A DNA stretch of 16,333 bases, from assembly GCA_020425485.1 (NCBI GenBank), contig JAGQRL010000115.1, positions 2,416 through 18,748 on the forward strand. The letters run 5' to 3'. Below the pieces are notes generated by a model that ran no database searches, had not been told where the DNA came from, and saw only the letters and a program-made list of their open reading frames with translations. Position 1 is the first letter of the stretch; each line of letters starts with the position of its first letter. The translations under genes and the position numbers were made by a program. Of the stretch, positions 6,478 through 13,439 are shown one piece after another. The DNA comes from Rhodospirillaceae bacterium (GTDB taxonomy: Bacteria; Pseudomonadota; Alphaproteobacteria; DSM-16000; Inquilinaceae).

Positions 6478-7157
6478 GCCGCCGCAGTCTCCGAACCGAC
6501 GACGCGGCCATCGACCAGGCGCACCACCCGGTCCATGCGCTCCGCCACGCCGGCATCGTGGGTTACCACCAGCAGGGCGGCTCCCGACGTGCGCACCAGG
6601 TCCAGCAGCAGGTCGACGACGTGCTCCGACGCCGCGGAATCCAGGCTGCCGGTGGGCTCGTCGGCCACCAGCAGGGAGGGTTCGGTGGCGATGGCCCGGG
6701 CGATGGCCACGCGCTGGCGCTCGCCACCGGAGAGGGTGGCGGGCAGATGATCGGCGCGGTGGCCCAGGTTGACGCGGTCGAGGCTGGCGAGCGCCCGGCT
6801 ACGGCGCTGGCGCGCCGGCAGGCCCGCCCCCACCAGGGGCATCTCCACGTTCTCGCGCGCCGTCAGCGCCCCGATCAGGTGGAAGGCCTGGAAAACGATG
6901 CCGATGCGGGAGCGCCGCAGGAGGGTCCAGCGGCCGGCCGAGCCCACCGCCTCGCCCTCGAACTGGACGGAGCCGGCGTCCGGCAGGTCGAGCCCCGTGG
7001 CCAGGTTCATCAGCGTGGTCTTGCCGCTGCCCGACGGCCCGACAATGGCGACGGCTTCCTTTGCGGCCACCGACAGGTCCACGCCGTCGGCCGCGGTGAT
7101 GCGACCACCGTCGAACCGCTTGTGCACGCCGGCAAGTTCAAGGAGCGGGACGGCCAT
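6474..7157 (-). CDS. ABC transporter ATP-binding protein, LolD/MacB family
   Basis: A 227-residue ATPase that powers the two FtsX-type permeases. Visible motifs: Walker A GPSGSGKTT (40-48), Q-loop Gln90 in GIVFQ, signature LSGGERQ (142-148), Walker B LLVADEP (162-168) with Glu167, D-loop SLDS and switch His200 in VTHD. The spacing and the GLDLPDAGSVQFEG region match the LolD/MacB/FtsE group. ATG 7157 was chosen because GGAG lies 7 nt upstream; a TTG codon at 7178 would add seven residues without better support. First gene of the operon ATPase, permease, permease; a sigma70-like promoter lies 61 nt upstream. Confidence 0.93.
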   Translation of the reverse strand: MAVPLLELAGVHKRFDGGRITAADGVDLSVAAKEAVAIVGPSGSGKTTLMNLATGLDLPDAGSVQFEGEAVGSAGRWTLLRRSRIGIVFQAFHLIGALTARENVEMPLVGAGLPARQRRSRALASLDRVNLGHRADHLPATLSGGERQRVAIARAIATEPSLLVADEPTGSLDSAASEHVVDLLLDLVRTSGAALLVVTHDAGVAERMDRVVRLVDGRVVGSETAAA

Positions 7158-7217
7158 GGGTCGGCTCCGCAGCGACAAATAGGGGACGCCGGAGGGAGGC
7201 TGCGAGCATAGCGGCCG

Positions 7218-7245
7218 ATCATATCGATTGGAAATGTATTGTTAA
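7218..7245 (-). promoter_or_regulatory. Sigma70-like promoter of the LolD/FtsX-type ABC operon
   Basis: On the minus strand TTAACA (7245-7240) and TATGAT (7223-7218) are separated by 16 nt; each matches the consensus at five of six positions. They lie in a locally AT-rich patch of an otherwise GC-rich gap, and the predicted start near 7211 leaves a leader of about 54 nt before ATG 7157. No equally good promoter is visible for the divergent SRPBCC gene in the same 288 nt gap. Confidence 0.6.
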
Positions 7246-7445
7246 TAAGGTGACTGGACTTCATGATGGATCGCCGATATACGGCAAGTTGTCTCTGCGG
7301 CGCCTTCAAGCCAGCATACCTGCCTCTGCTTCGCTCGCCTCGCGTACGCAATCTTGGAGTCCGGTGGCCCCGGTGAGGCCGGCCGCCCTGCTATCCATGG
7401 TTGCATTCCTGTCGCCGACGAACCGAAACAGCCTGGACGCCGGCC

Positions 7446-8048
7446 ATGTCGGACCTTACCCGCGCCATCGACGAGGTGCCCCGGCGGAGCCTCAAGGCGA
7501 CGCCGTTCGATGTGTCCATCTCCGTACAGATCGCCGCGACACTCAATGAGATCCACGAGATCCTCCAGGATCCGTTGGGCATTCGCACCTGGTGGTCGTC
7601 CTCGATCCTCTGCGCCGAGCCGCTCAGCCCAGCGCCGCGCACCCACGCAGGCTTCGTCATGAAGTGCTTCGCCAAGGGGTTCTTTCCCCACGCGTTCCAG
7701 TTCCGGGCGACGGTCGTGACGTTCGAGAGGGACCGGTTCGTTTTCGAAACCCGCGGGGATTTCGACGGCGTCATGCACATCCATGCGATGGAGGACGGGG
7801 ACCGGGTGACCGTCACCGCGCGCTGGCTGGTCGATGTGCGGCATCCGTTCATTCAGCCGCTGGTGCGCCTGCGGGCGCTGCGGCCGCTCTTTCGCTGGAA
7901 CCACCGCTGGTCGATGCGCCAGGGCACGCTGGGATTGCAGGATGCGGTCAGGCGGCGGCGCCTCAACCTGCCGCCGGCGCCCTGCCGGCAACCGACCTTC
8001 CCGCACAATTTCCGCCACCTCCGGGTACCCAGCAGGTGGCGCTGCTAG
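7446..8048 (+). CDS. SRPBCC (START/polyketide-cyclase-like) family protein
   Basis: A 200-residue soluble protein that I assign to the SRPBCC fold on pattern: an N-terminal strand, the helical segment AATLNEIHEILQDPLGIRTWW (31-50), then alternating strands such as ATVVTFERDRFVFETRGDFDGVMHIHAMEDGDRVTVTARW (88-127), and a long C-terminal amphipathic helix containing FRWNHRWSMRQGTLGLQDAVRR (149-170). Such proteins bind hydrophobic ligands; the ligand here is unknown. The C-terminal 30 residues are basic and Pro-rich and may be disordered. ATG 7446 is the first ATG in frame, with GGACG upstream; a TTG at 7401 would add 15 residues. It precedes the catalase-like gene by 25 nt, so the two are probably cotranscribed. 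Confidence 0.68.
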   Translation: MSDLTRAIDEVPRRSLKATPFDVSISVQIAATLNEIHEILQDPLGIRTWWSSSILCAEPLSPAPRTHAGFVMKCFAKGFFPHAFQFRATVVTFERDRFVFETRGDFDGVMHIHAMEDGDRVTVTARWLVDVRHPFIQPLVRLRALRPLFRWNHRWSMRQGTLGLQDAVRRRRLNLPPAPCRQPTFPHNFRHLRVPSRWRC

Positions 8049-8073
8049 AGCGGCTGGCCGGAGGAGGCCCATC

Positions 8074-9078
8074 ATGGACGACTTGAGCCCCAATGAGACG
8101 GCGCCGCCCAACGAGGAGGAGTTCACCCGCTGGTACCTGGACCGGATGGACACATTCCATGCCAAGGTGGCCGCGGAGAAGTGCGGCGGCGAGATCCGCC
8201 GCGCCTTCCATACCAAGACCATAGCGGGTGCGCGTGCCACCTTTACGCCGGCGGAAAACCGGCCGCCCGAACTGCGGGTCGGTATCGGTGCGGCCGACGG
8301 GAGCCTGGATGCCTATATCCGCTTCTCCAGCGGCCAATGCTTCGCCCGGCCGGACCATGTGCCGGATACCCGCGGGATCGCCGTGAAGCTGCTCGGCGTT
8401 GCTGGCGATCCGCTGCCCGGCACCCCCTCCGGGGTACAGGACCTGCTTGCCATCAGTAACGACCTGCATTCGATCCGCGATGGCCAGCAGTTTGCCAATA
8501 TGTCGCTCCTGGCGCCGTCGTTCTTTGCATCATCATTTCAGGTGTGGAAATACACAGGTCTCTCAGGTGGACTCCGGATCGGCGCCGGCTTCTTGAAGAT
8601 TGCCCGCGAAGGGCGGAAGTCGCTGCCGTCGTCCGCCTATTTCGGCATGGCGCCGATTTCCTTTGGCGATGTGCCGGCCAAGATCTGCTTTGTGCCGCTG
8701 TCGGTGGGCAGAACGAAGCATGTGCGGCCCGGCAAGGACGCCCTTTCAAAGAACCTTCTCCGCCATCTCCTGGCCGGCCCGCTGGAGTGGGAGTTGCGCG
8801 TGCAGCTGTTCATCGACGACGCAACGACGCCGGTGGAGGACCTGACCGTCTGCTGGGATCGGGCCGCCTCCCCCTTCCTTCCGCTCGGCACCCTGCGGCT
8901 CCACCAGGTTGCCAGTGCCGAGGATTTCGCCGCCAACGCCCAGGCGGTGGAAGGGCTTGCCTTCAGCCCCTGGAACGGGCTCGCCTGCCACCGCCCACTG
9001 GGCAGCGTCCAGCGCATCCGCCGCTGGGCCTACAAGCAAAGTGCCGAACGGCGCGGGGCATCGGCCTGCCCCATCTAG
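8074..9078 (+). CDS. Small catalase-fold heme protein (y4iL-like)
   Basis: A 334-residue protein of the catalase-like superfamily, much shorter than classical catalases (about 480 or more). It keeps a probable distal-His motif (RAFHTKTIAGARATF, His46, matching the RVVHAKG region of catalases), the strand YIRFSSG (81-87), DTRGIAVKLLG (98-108) and the C-terminal FSPWNGLACHRPLG...RRWAYKQSA (297-324) typical of the short y4iL-like branch. A proximal tyrosine in the usual RxxxY setting is not obvious; Tyr189 in SSAYFG is one candidate. Members probably bind heme and act on peroxides or lipid hydroperoxides, but function is largely untested. ATG 8074 has a strong GGAGGAGG ribosome site. It lies directly behind the SRPBCC gene, which hints at a lipid-related substrate; that is inference. 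Confidence 0.82.
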   Translation: MDDLSPNETAPPNEEEFTRWYLDRMDTFHAKVAAEKCGGEIRRAFHTKTIAGARATFTPAENRPPELRVGIGAADGSLDAYIRFSSGQCFARPDHVPDTRGIAVKLLGVAGDPLPGTPSGVQDLLAISNDLHSIRDGQQFANMSLLAPSFFASSFQVWKYTGLSGGLRIGAGFLKIAREGRKSLPSSAYFGMAPISFGDVPAKICFVPLSVGRTKHVRPGKDALSKNLLRHLLAGPLEWELRVQLFIDDATTPVEDLTVCWDRAASPFLPLGTLRLHQVASAEDFAANAQAVEGLAFSPWNGLACHRPLGSVQRIRRWAYKQSAERRGASACPI

Positions 9079-9151
9079 AGGGTCCGGTCGCCCAGACTGC
9101 GGCGCCGTTTCCCCGGCCCCCGCCGGGCGCTTCACTGTGCAGCGCTGCGCA

Positions 9152-9164
9152 ATTTCGCCGAAAT
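9152..9164. repeat. Palindrome ATTTCG-C-CGAAAT upstream of iclR-type gene
   Basis: A perfect 6+1+6 inverted repeat in the 206 nt gap between the catalase-like gene and the IclR gene; a second palindrome, GCAGCGCTGC, is just before it at 9139-9148. A weak -10-like TACAGT follows at 9170-9175. It could be an autoregulatory operator. No clear -35 box is visible. Confidence 0.35.
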
Positions 9165-9200
9165 GCCCTACAGTTGTGGGACCCTGGAGCTGAGTGAGAC

Positions 9201-9217
9201 GACCCGGCGACCGGGTC
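9201..9217. repeat. Inverted repeat GACCCGG-CGA-CCGGGTC
   Basis: A perfect 7+3+7 inverted repeat 67 nt before the ATG of the IclR-family gene. It may be a leader hairpin, the terminator stem of the catalase-like transcript (no U-run follows on the plus strand), or an operator. Confidence 0.35.
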
Positions 9218-9284
9218 GGCCGGCCGCGGCACCTCCGGGCACTCCGCGGCGGCCGATGCGCCGGTGCATTGGAAGGGCACGAAC

Positions 9285-10106
9285 ATGAGCGCCTTGGCCT
9301 ACGGCTTGGCCATTCTGGAAACCGTTGTGGGGCAACAGGATAGCGGTGCCACCTTCACCGATATCGTGGCCCGCACCGGGGTGCCGCGGGCCTCTGCCCA
9401 CCGGCTGCTGAAGGAGATGGTCACCCTCGGCCTGCTGTCCTTCGACCCGGAGATGGGGCGCTATCGCGGCAGCCTGAAACTGGCCAGCCTGGGTGCTGCG
9501 GTGACCGCACATTTCGACCTGCGCGTGCACGCCCACCCGCACCTGAAGGCGCTCCACCAGTCGATCGGCCACCCCTGCCACCTCAGCGTCCGCGACGGGG
9601 CGGAAGGCGTGTATGTCGACAAGATCGAGTCGGCCGGCTACGGCATCAAGCTGTTCTCGGAAATCGGCAAGCGCTTCCCGCTGCACTGCACGGCCATGGG
9701 CAAGATCCTGCTGGCCCATGTGCCGCCGGAGGTGCTGCACTCCATCGTCGCCGGCCGCATGAAGCCGATGACGGAAAACACCATCACCTCGCGCACCCGC
9801 CTGGTGGCCGAACTGGCCAAGGTGCGCGAGCAGGGCTATGCGCTGGATCGCGAGGAAATCACCCGCGGGCTGATGTGCGTGGCCGCCCCCATCACCGGCT
9901 TCGGCGAAGCGGTGATCGGCGCCATCTCCACCACCTTCCCCACCTATATCGCCGCGGAGGGCGGGCTCGACGCGCTGGTGCAGGTGGTGCGGGCGTGTGC
10001 CGCGCGCATCTCCGGGGAGGCCGACCCTTCCCGGCTGGCGGCGGATGGCGATGGCGACGAGCCGGCAGCCGCGTGGCCGGCGACGGACGCACCCACGGCG
10101 CCCTGA
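9285..10106 (+). CDS. IclR-family transcriptional regulator
   Basis: A 273-residue regulator. The N-terminal winged helix-turn-helix spans about residues 5-65 (FTDIVARTGVPRASAHRLLKEM is the helix-turn-helix). The ligand domain (about 75-245) contains the conserved PLHCTAMGKILLA (132-144) and a C-terminal core GLMCVAAPITGFGEAVIGAIS (195-215) with the family cysteine. The last 25 or so residues are an acidic/Ala-rich tail that is not part of the fold. IclR proteins usually respond to small carboxylic or sugar acids and control neighbouring catabolic genes. ATG 9285 has GGAAGGG upstream; a GTG at 9264 would add seven residues. It lies 357 nt upstream of, and in the same direction as, the TRAP/sugar-acid operon, whose promoter carries a suitable palindrome, so control of that operon is likely. 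Confidence 0.92.
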   Translation: MSALAYGLAILETVVGQQDSGATFTDIVARTGVPRASAHRLLKEMVTLGLLSFDPEMGRYRGSLKLASLGAAVTAHFDLRVHAHPHLKALHQSIGHPCHLSVRDGAEGVYVDKIESAGYGIKLFSEIGKRFPLHCTAMGKILLAHVPPEVLHSIVAGRMKPMTENTITSRTRLVAELAKVREQGYALDREEITRGLMCVAAPITGFGEAVIGAISTTFPTYIAAEGGLDALVQVVRACAARISGEADPSRLAADGDGDEPAAAWPATDAPTAP

Positions 10107-10110
10107 TCGC

Positions 10111-10135
10111 TGCGGCCGGGGCCAGCTAGGCCGCA
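10111..10135 (+). terminator. Possible terminator hairpin after the IclR gene
   Basis: TGCGGCC and GGCCGCA form a perfect 7 bp stem with an 11 nt loop, beginning 4 nt after the stop codon. A pyrimidine run (CCCCCTCCCCCCTCC) follows, rather than a U-run, so it is a weak candidate. Between it and the promoter at 10278 I see nothing further. Confidence 0.3.
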
Positions 10136-10277
10136 CCCCCTCCCCCCTCCTATCGGATCCGGTCCGCCCGGCCCGGCTTGAGGTCCCTTCCGGACTTCAG
10201 CACCCGTCCGCCTGTCGGCTTGCGCCCCGGCGCGCGAGCCATTCGCGTCATTGGAGACAAGCCTGCAACCCGTTCAA

Positions 10278-10306
10278 TTGACACGGTTGCCGATCGGCGT
10301 TATCGT
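10278..10306 (+). promoter_or_regulatory. Sigma70-like promoter of the TRAP/sugar-acid operon
   Basis: A perfect -35 box TTGACA (10278-10283) is followed at the optimal 17 nt by TATCGT (10301-10306, four of six matches). Transcription would start near 10313, giving a leader of about 150 nt before the dctP start. It sits in a locally AT-richer stretch of a 357 nt intergenic gap. The palindrome at 10324-10339 overlaps the early transcribed region, a repressor position. Confidence 0.65.
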
Positions 10307-10323
10307 TTCAGTAACAAAACGAG

Positions 10324-10339
10324 ATTCCAAATATGGAAT
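10324..10339. promoter_or_regulatory. Probable IclR operator ATTCCA-N4-TGGAAT
   Basis: A 6+4+6 inverted repeat with centre AATA, AT-rich in a GC-rich setting and placed at about +12 to +27 of the predicted TRAP promoter. Palindromes of this TTCCA/TGGAA style and length are common IclR-family operators, and an IclR gene lies immediately upstream. Binding by that protein is inference. Confidence 0.5.
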
Positions 10340-10356
10340 TCCCAGCAGCCGAATGA

Positions 10357-10373
10357 CGGCGGGTGAACCGCCG
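10357..10373 (+). other. Leader hairpin upstream of dctP
   Basis: CGGCGG-GTGAA-CCGCCG forms a 6 bp GC-only stem with a 5 nt loop in the untranslated leader between the operator and dctP. It may stabilise the messenger RNA. The remaining leader up to the AAGGAG ribosome site at 10451 shows no other structure. Confidence 0.3.
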
Positions 10374-10463
10374 CATCTCGGAGGTTTGGGGAGAAGGCAC
10401 ACGACAACGCCAGACGACGTTGCGTGGGCGACTGAGGAAACCACGGACCCAAGGAGACTTGAG

Positions 10464-11456
10464 ATGAAGCCACTTTCGCTCGGACTGCTGGCGGGCGCGG
10501 CCGCATCGGTGCTGGTGGGTGCCACCAGCGCGGAAGCCATCGAACTGCGCTTTGCCCACTATGCTGCGGTGGACCATCCCGCCCACCTCGCCGCCGTCCA
10601 GTTTGCCGAGGCCGTCGCCGAACGGACCAACGGCGAAGTCACCATCGCCATCTATCCCAACAACGAGCTGGGCTCCCCGCCCGAACAGCTTGAGCAGGTA
10701 ACGCTGGGCCTGATCGACATGACGGTGCCGACCCAGGGCGGCCTGCAAACCTATGTGCGCGAGTTCGGCGCGGTGATGATGCCGTTCGTGTTCGACGACT
10801 ACGAACACGCCTGGCGGGTGATCGACGGCCCGTTCGCCGAATGGACCACGCCGCTGCTGGAAGATCAGAACCTCGTCTTCCTGGCCAACTGGGAATGGGG
10901 GTTCCGCAACGTCACCAACAGCGTGCGCCCGGTGAACGTGCCTGCCGACATGGAAGGCCTGCGCATGCGGACCCCGCCGGAAATCCAGCTCCAGGCGGCC
11001 ATGGAAGCGGCCGGTGCCACGGTTGAGCAGATCGCCTTCCCCGAGCTGCCGATGGCCCTGCGCCAGGGCGTGGTGGACGGCCAGGAAAACCCGCTGGCGG
11101 TGATCTACCACTTCAACCTGTATGAAGTGCAGCCCTACCTGGCGATGACGCGCCACGTCTACAACTCCATGGTGCACGTCATCAACCTGGACGCCTGGAA
11201 CCAGTTGACGCCGGAACAGCAGACCATCCTGCGCGAGGAAAGCGTGCGGGCGGCCGGCATGTTCCGCGAAGCCAACCTGGCAGCCGAGGCCGACCTGATT
11301 GACCGCCTGCAGACCGAAGGCGGCATGGAAGTGACCTACCCCGACCCCGCGGCCTTCCGCGCGGTGATGCAGCCGGCCTACGACCGCATCGCCGAGTACC
11401 TCGGCCAGGACACCGTCGACCGGTTCCTGGAGATGGTTGAGGCAGAGCGGCAATAG
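10464..11456 (+). CDS. dctP: TRAP transporter substrate-binding protein (DctP family)
   Basis: A 330-residue periplasmic binding protein that captures a carboxylate-bearing solute for the TRAP permease. A signal peptide (residues 1-25, cleavage after TSAEA) precedes the mature start IELRFAHYAA. The family's arginine region is visible in GLRMRTPPEIQLQAAMEAAGA (166-185; Arg167, Arg169), which usually salt-bridges the ligand carboxylate, followed by PMALRQGVVDGQENPLAVI (196-214), the signature for DctP proteins. An aromatic run (NWEWGFRNVTN, 142-152) may contribute to ligand packing. ATG 10464 follows AAGGAG at 7 nt spacing. First gene of the operon. Genes downstream suggest that the ligand is a sugar acid, but the sequence alone cannot name it. 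Confidence 0.94.
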   Translation: MKPLSLGLLAGAAASVLVGATSAEAIELRFAHYAAVDHPAHLAAVQFAEAVAERTNGEVTIAIYPNNELGSPPEQLEQVTLGLIDMTVPTQGGLQTYVREFGAVMMPFVFDDYEHAWRVIDGPFAEWTTPLLEDQNLVFLANWEWGFRNVTNSVRPVNVPADMEGLRMRTPPEIQLQAAMEAAGATVEQIAFPELPMALRQGVVDGQENPLAVIYHFNLYEVQPYLAMTRHVYNSMVHVINLDAWNQLTPEQQTILREESVRAAGMFREANLAAEADLIDRLQTEGGMEVTYPDPAAFRAVMQPAYDRIAEYLGQDTVDRFLEMVEAERQ

Positions 11457-11499
11457 CCTCTCACCCGGCCGGTTCTACGGCCAGGATGGGGACGGGACG

Positions 11500-12795
11500 A
11501 TGTTGGCACTGGCGATCACGAGTGCGGTGTTCGCGCTCATCCTGCTGGGCGTGCCGATCGCCATGACCTTGGCGCTCGTCGCAGCGGGAACCTTCGTGGC
11601 CCTCGATGAAACCCGCATGATGCTGGTGATGGCACAGCGGATGTACTCGTCGACCACGGGCTTCACGCTGCTCGCCATCCCGTTCTTCATCCTGGCCGGG
11701 AACCTGATGAACACCGGCGGGATCACCCACCGCATCTTCGCCTTCGCCCAGGCCCTGGTGGGTCATATGCGCGGCGGGCTGGGCCACGTGAACGTGGTGT
11801 CCAGCATGATCTTCTCCGGCATGTCCGGGGCCGCCGTCGCCGATGCCGCCGGGCTTGGGCTGGTGGAGATGGAGGCGATGACCAAGCACGGCTACGACCG
11901 TGAGTTCAGCGCCGCCATCACCGCCGCCTCCTCCACCATCGGTCCGGTGGTGCCGCCGTCGATCCCGCTGGTGATCTACGGCAGCATCACCGGCGTTTCC
12001 ATTTCCTCGCTGTTCCTGGCGGGGTTCGTGCCCGGCGCGCTGATGGGCGTGGCCCTGATGGTGGCCGTGTACTTCGTGTCCAAGCGGCGCAACTACCCGT
12101 GCGGCACCATGCCGACCCTGGCGCTGCTGTTCTTCACCTTCCGCCGCGCCTTCCTGGCCCTGCTGATGCCGGTGATCGTCATCGGCGGCATCCTCAGCGG
12201 CTGGTTCACGCCCACCGAAGCGGCGGTGGTGGCCTCGCTCTACGCCCTGCTGCTGGGCATGGTGATCCACCGCGAGATCAGCGTGCGCGACCTGCCGGAG
12301 GTGCTCTGGCAGACGGTCATCCAGAGCGTGAAGATCCTCTTCATCATCGCTGCGGCCGGCTTCTTCGGCTGGATGATGATCCAGCAGCGCATCCCCGAGC
12401 AGATCATCACCGGGCTCACCATGCTCACCGAATCCCCGGTGGTGCTGATGGCCATCATCATCGGCGTGCTGATCGCGCTGGGCTGCTTCCTGGAAGGCAT
12501 CGCGGTGCTGCTGATCACCATCCCGGTGTTCATGCCGCTGATCGACCAGTACGGCATCGACCCGGTGCAGTTCGGCCTGGTGATGATCCTGTGCTCGATG
12601 ATCGGGCTGCTCACGCCGCCGGTGGGCATGTGCCTGTATGCCGTCGCCGCCATCTCCGAAGTGCCGGTGGGCCGGCTCAGCCGCGAGCTGTGGCCCTACC
12701 TGCTCGGCATCTTCGTGGTGCTGCTGCTGATCGCCTACATCCCCGAGCTTACCCGTTGGCTGCCCGACATGCTGATGCAGGGGCCGGCGCAATGA
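11500..12795 (+). CDS. dctM: TRAP transporter large permease (DctM family)
   Basis: A 431-residue integral membrane protein with about twelve hydrophobic segments, the ion-coupled transport subunit of the TRAP system. Family motifs: PFFILAGNLMNTGGI (61-75), FSGMSGAAVADAAGLG (105-120) and STIGPVVPPSIPLVIYG (145-161), the hairpin regions that bind sodium and substrate in structurally characterised relatives. ATG 11500 was chosen because the hydrophobic first helix begins there; the upstream GGGGACGGGA is only a moderate ribosome site. It follows dctP by 43 nt and overlaps the next gene by 4 nt. In most TRAP operons the small subunit precedes this gene, so the order here is unusual. Confidence 0.94.
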   Translation: MLALAITSAVFALILLGVPIAMTLALVAAGTFVALDETRMMLVMAQRMYSSTTGFTLLAIPFFILAGNLMNTGGITHRIFAFAQALVGHMRGGLGHVNVVSSMIFSGMSGAAVADAAGLGLVEMEAMTKHGYDREFSAAITAASSTIGPVVPPSIPLVIYGSITGVSISSLFLAGFVPGALMGVALMVAVYFVSKRRNYPCGTMPTLALLFFTFRRAFLALLMPVIVIGGILSGWFTPTEAAVVASLYALLLGMVIHREISVRDLPEVLWQTVIQSVKILFIIAAAGFFGWMMIQQRIPEQIITGLTMLTESPVVLMAIIIGVLIALGCFLEGIAVLLITIPVFMPLIDQYGIDPVQFGLVMILCSMIGLLTPPVGMCLYAVAAISEVPVGRLSRELWPYLLGIFVVLLLIAYIPELTRWLPDMLMQGPAQ

Positions 12796-13439
12796 ACACG
12801 CTGGCGAAGCTGTGGCGGGTGGTGGACGGCGTTCTCGCCTTCGCCATGCGCGCCATCTGCCTGGCCTGCATCAGCGGCCTGTTCCTCATCCTCCTGGGCA
12901 TGGTGCTGATCCGCTTCCTGCCGGTCGCCACCCTGAGCTGGTCGAGCGAGGTGATCGAGCTGCTGTTCGCCTGGATGGTGTTCGTCGGGGCCGCCGCCCT
13001 GTGGCGCGCCAACGACCATTTCCGCATCGATTCCATCCTGCTCCGCCTGGATGTCACGCCGCTCGGCCCGGCCATGCGGATCATGGTGGAGGCCATCGCC
13101 TTCGTGTTCGTCGCACTGTTCACCTACTACACCTGGAACCTGCTGATGCGCGCCGGCGGCACCTCGCCGATCCTCGATTGGCCGCGCGAGCTTTGGTACG
13201 TCTGCATGCCGCTGTCCGGCGCGATCATGGCCATCTACAGCCTGCGCAACGCCTGCAACCTGGCGCGGCAATACCGGGCCGGCAGCCCCCGGCAGGTTCC
13301 CCAACCGCATCCCAATCCGCACCCCAATTTGGACAAGGGCCCAGACCCCGCGGCCGCGGAGACCCCGGTGGCCGGACCCTCGGACAGTGCGCCGCTCGCC
13401 CCCCTGGCGGAGCCGGCGCGCAAGAGGAGGGCATCATGA
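12792..13439 (+). CDS. dctQ: TRAP transporter small permease (DctQ family) with long Pro-rich tail
   Basis: A 215-residue protein with four membrane helices (about 21-42, 52-71, 95-117, 134-155) and the DctQ motif FVGAAALWRANDHFRID (64-80). It pairs with the large permease. Usual DctQ proteins are about 160-190 residues. Here residues 164-215 form an extra tail rich in Pro and Ala, with a short PHPNPHPN repeat and a basic end (ARKRRAS), likely cytoplasmic and disordered. Its ATG overlaps the dctM stop (ATGA), and its own stop overlaps the ATG of the next dehydrogenase in the same way, so three genes are translationally linked. Confidence 0.9.
   Translation: MNTLAKLWRVVDGVLAFAMRAICLACISGLFLILLGMVLIRFLPVATLSWSSEVIELLFAWMVFVGAAALWRANDHFRIDSILLRLDVTPLGPAMRIMVEAIAFVFVALFTYYTWNLLMRAGGTSPILDWPRELWYVCMPLSGAIMAIYSLRNACNLARQYRAGSPRQVPQPHPNPHPNLDKGPDPAAAETPVAGPSDSAPLAPLAEPARKRRAS

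Noticed and set aside
7834..8073. Extension of the catalase-like gene to an upstream start
   Set aside because: It would overlap the SRPBCC gene for over 200 nt; ATG 8074 has a very strong ribosome site and a normal N-terminus.
9264..9284. GTG start for the IclR gene
   Set aside because: The ATG at 9285 has a better placed GGAAGGG and the family fold begins right after it.
10308..11453. 381-codon minus-strand frame opposite dctP
   Set aside because: Shadow composition and it runs through the promoter and operator region; DctP on the plus strand is unambiguous.
11461..12792. Long open frame of 443 codons on the minus strand across the dctM gene
   Set aside because: Its product is dominated by His, Asp, Gln, Gly and Arg, the typical antisense shadow of a GC-rich membrane-protein gene; the plus strand encodes a clear DctM.
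13306..13328. Near-duplicate 12 nt unit as a possible CRISPR or tandem repeat
   Set aside because: Only two imperfect copies, in frame inside dctQ; it simply encodes the PHPNPHPN tail.
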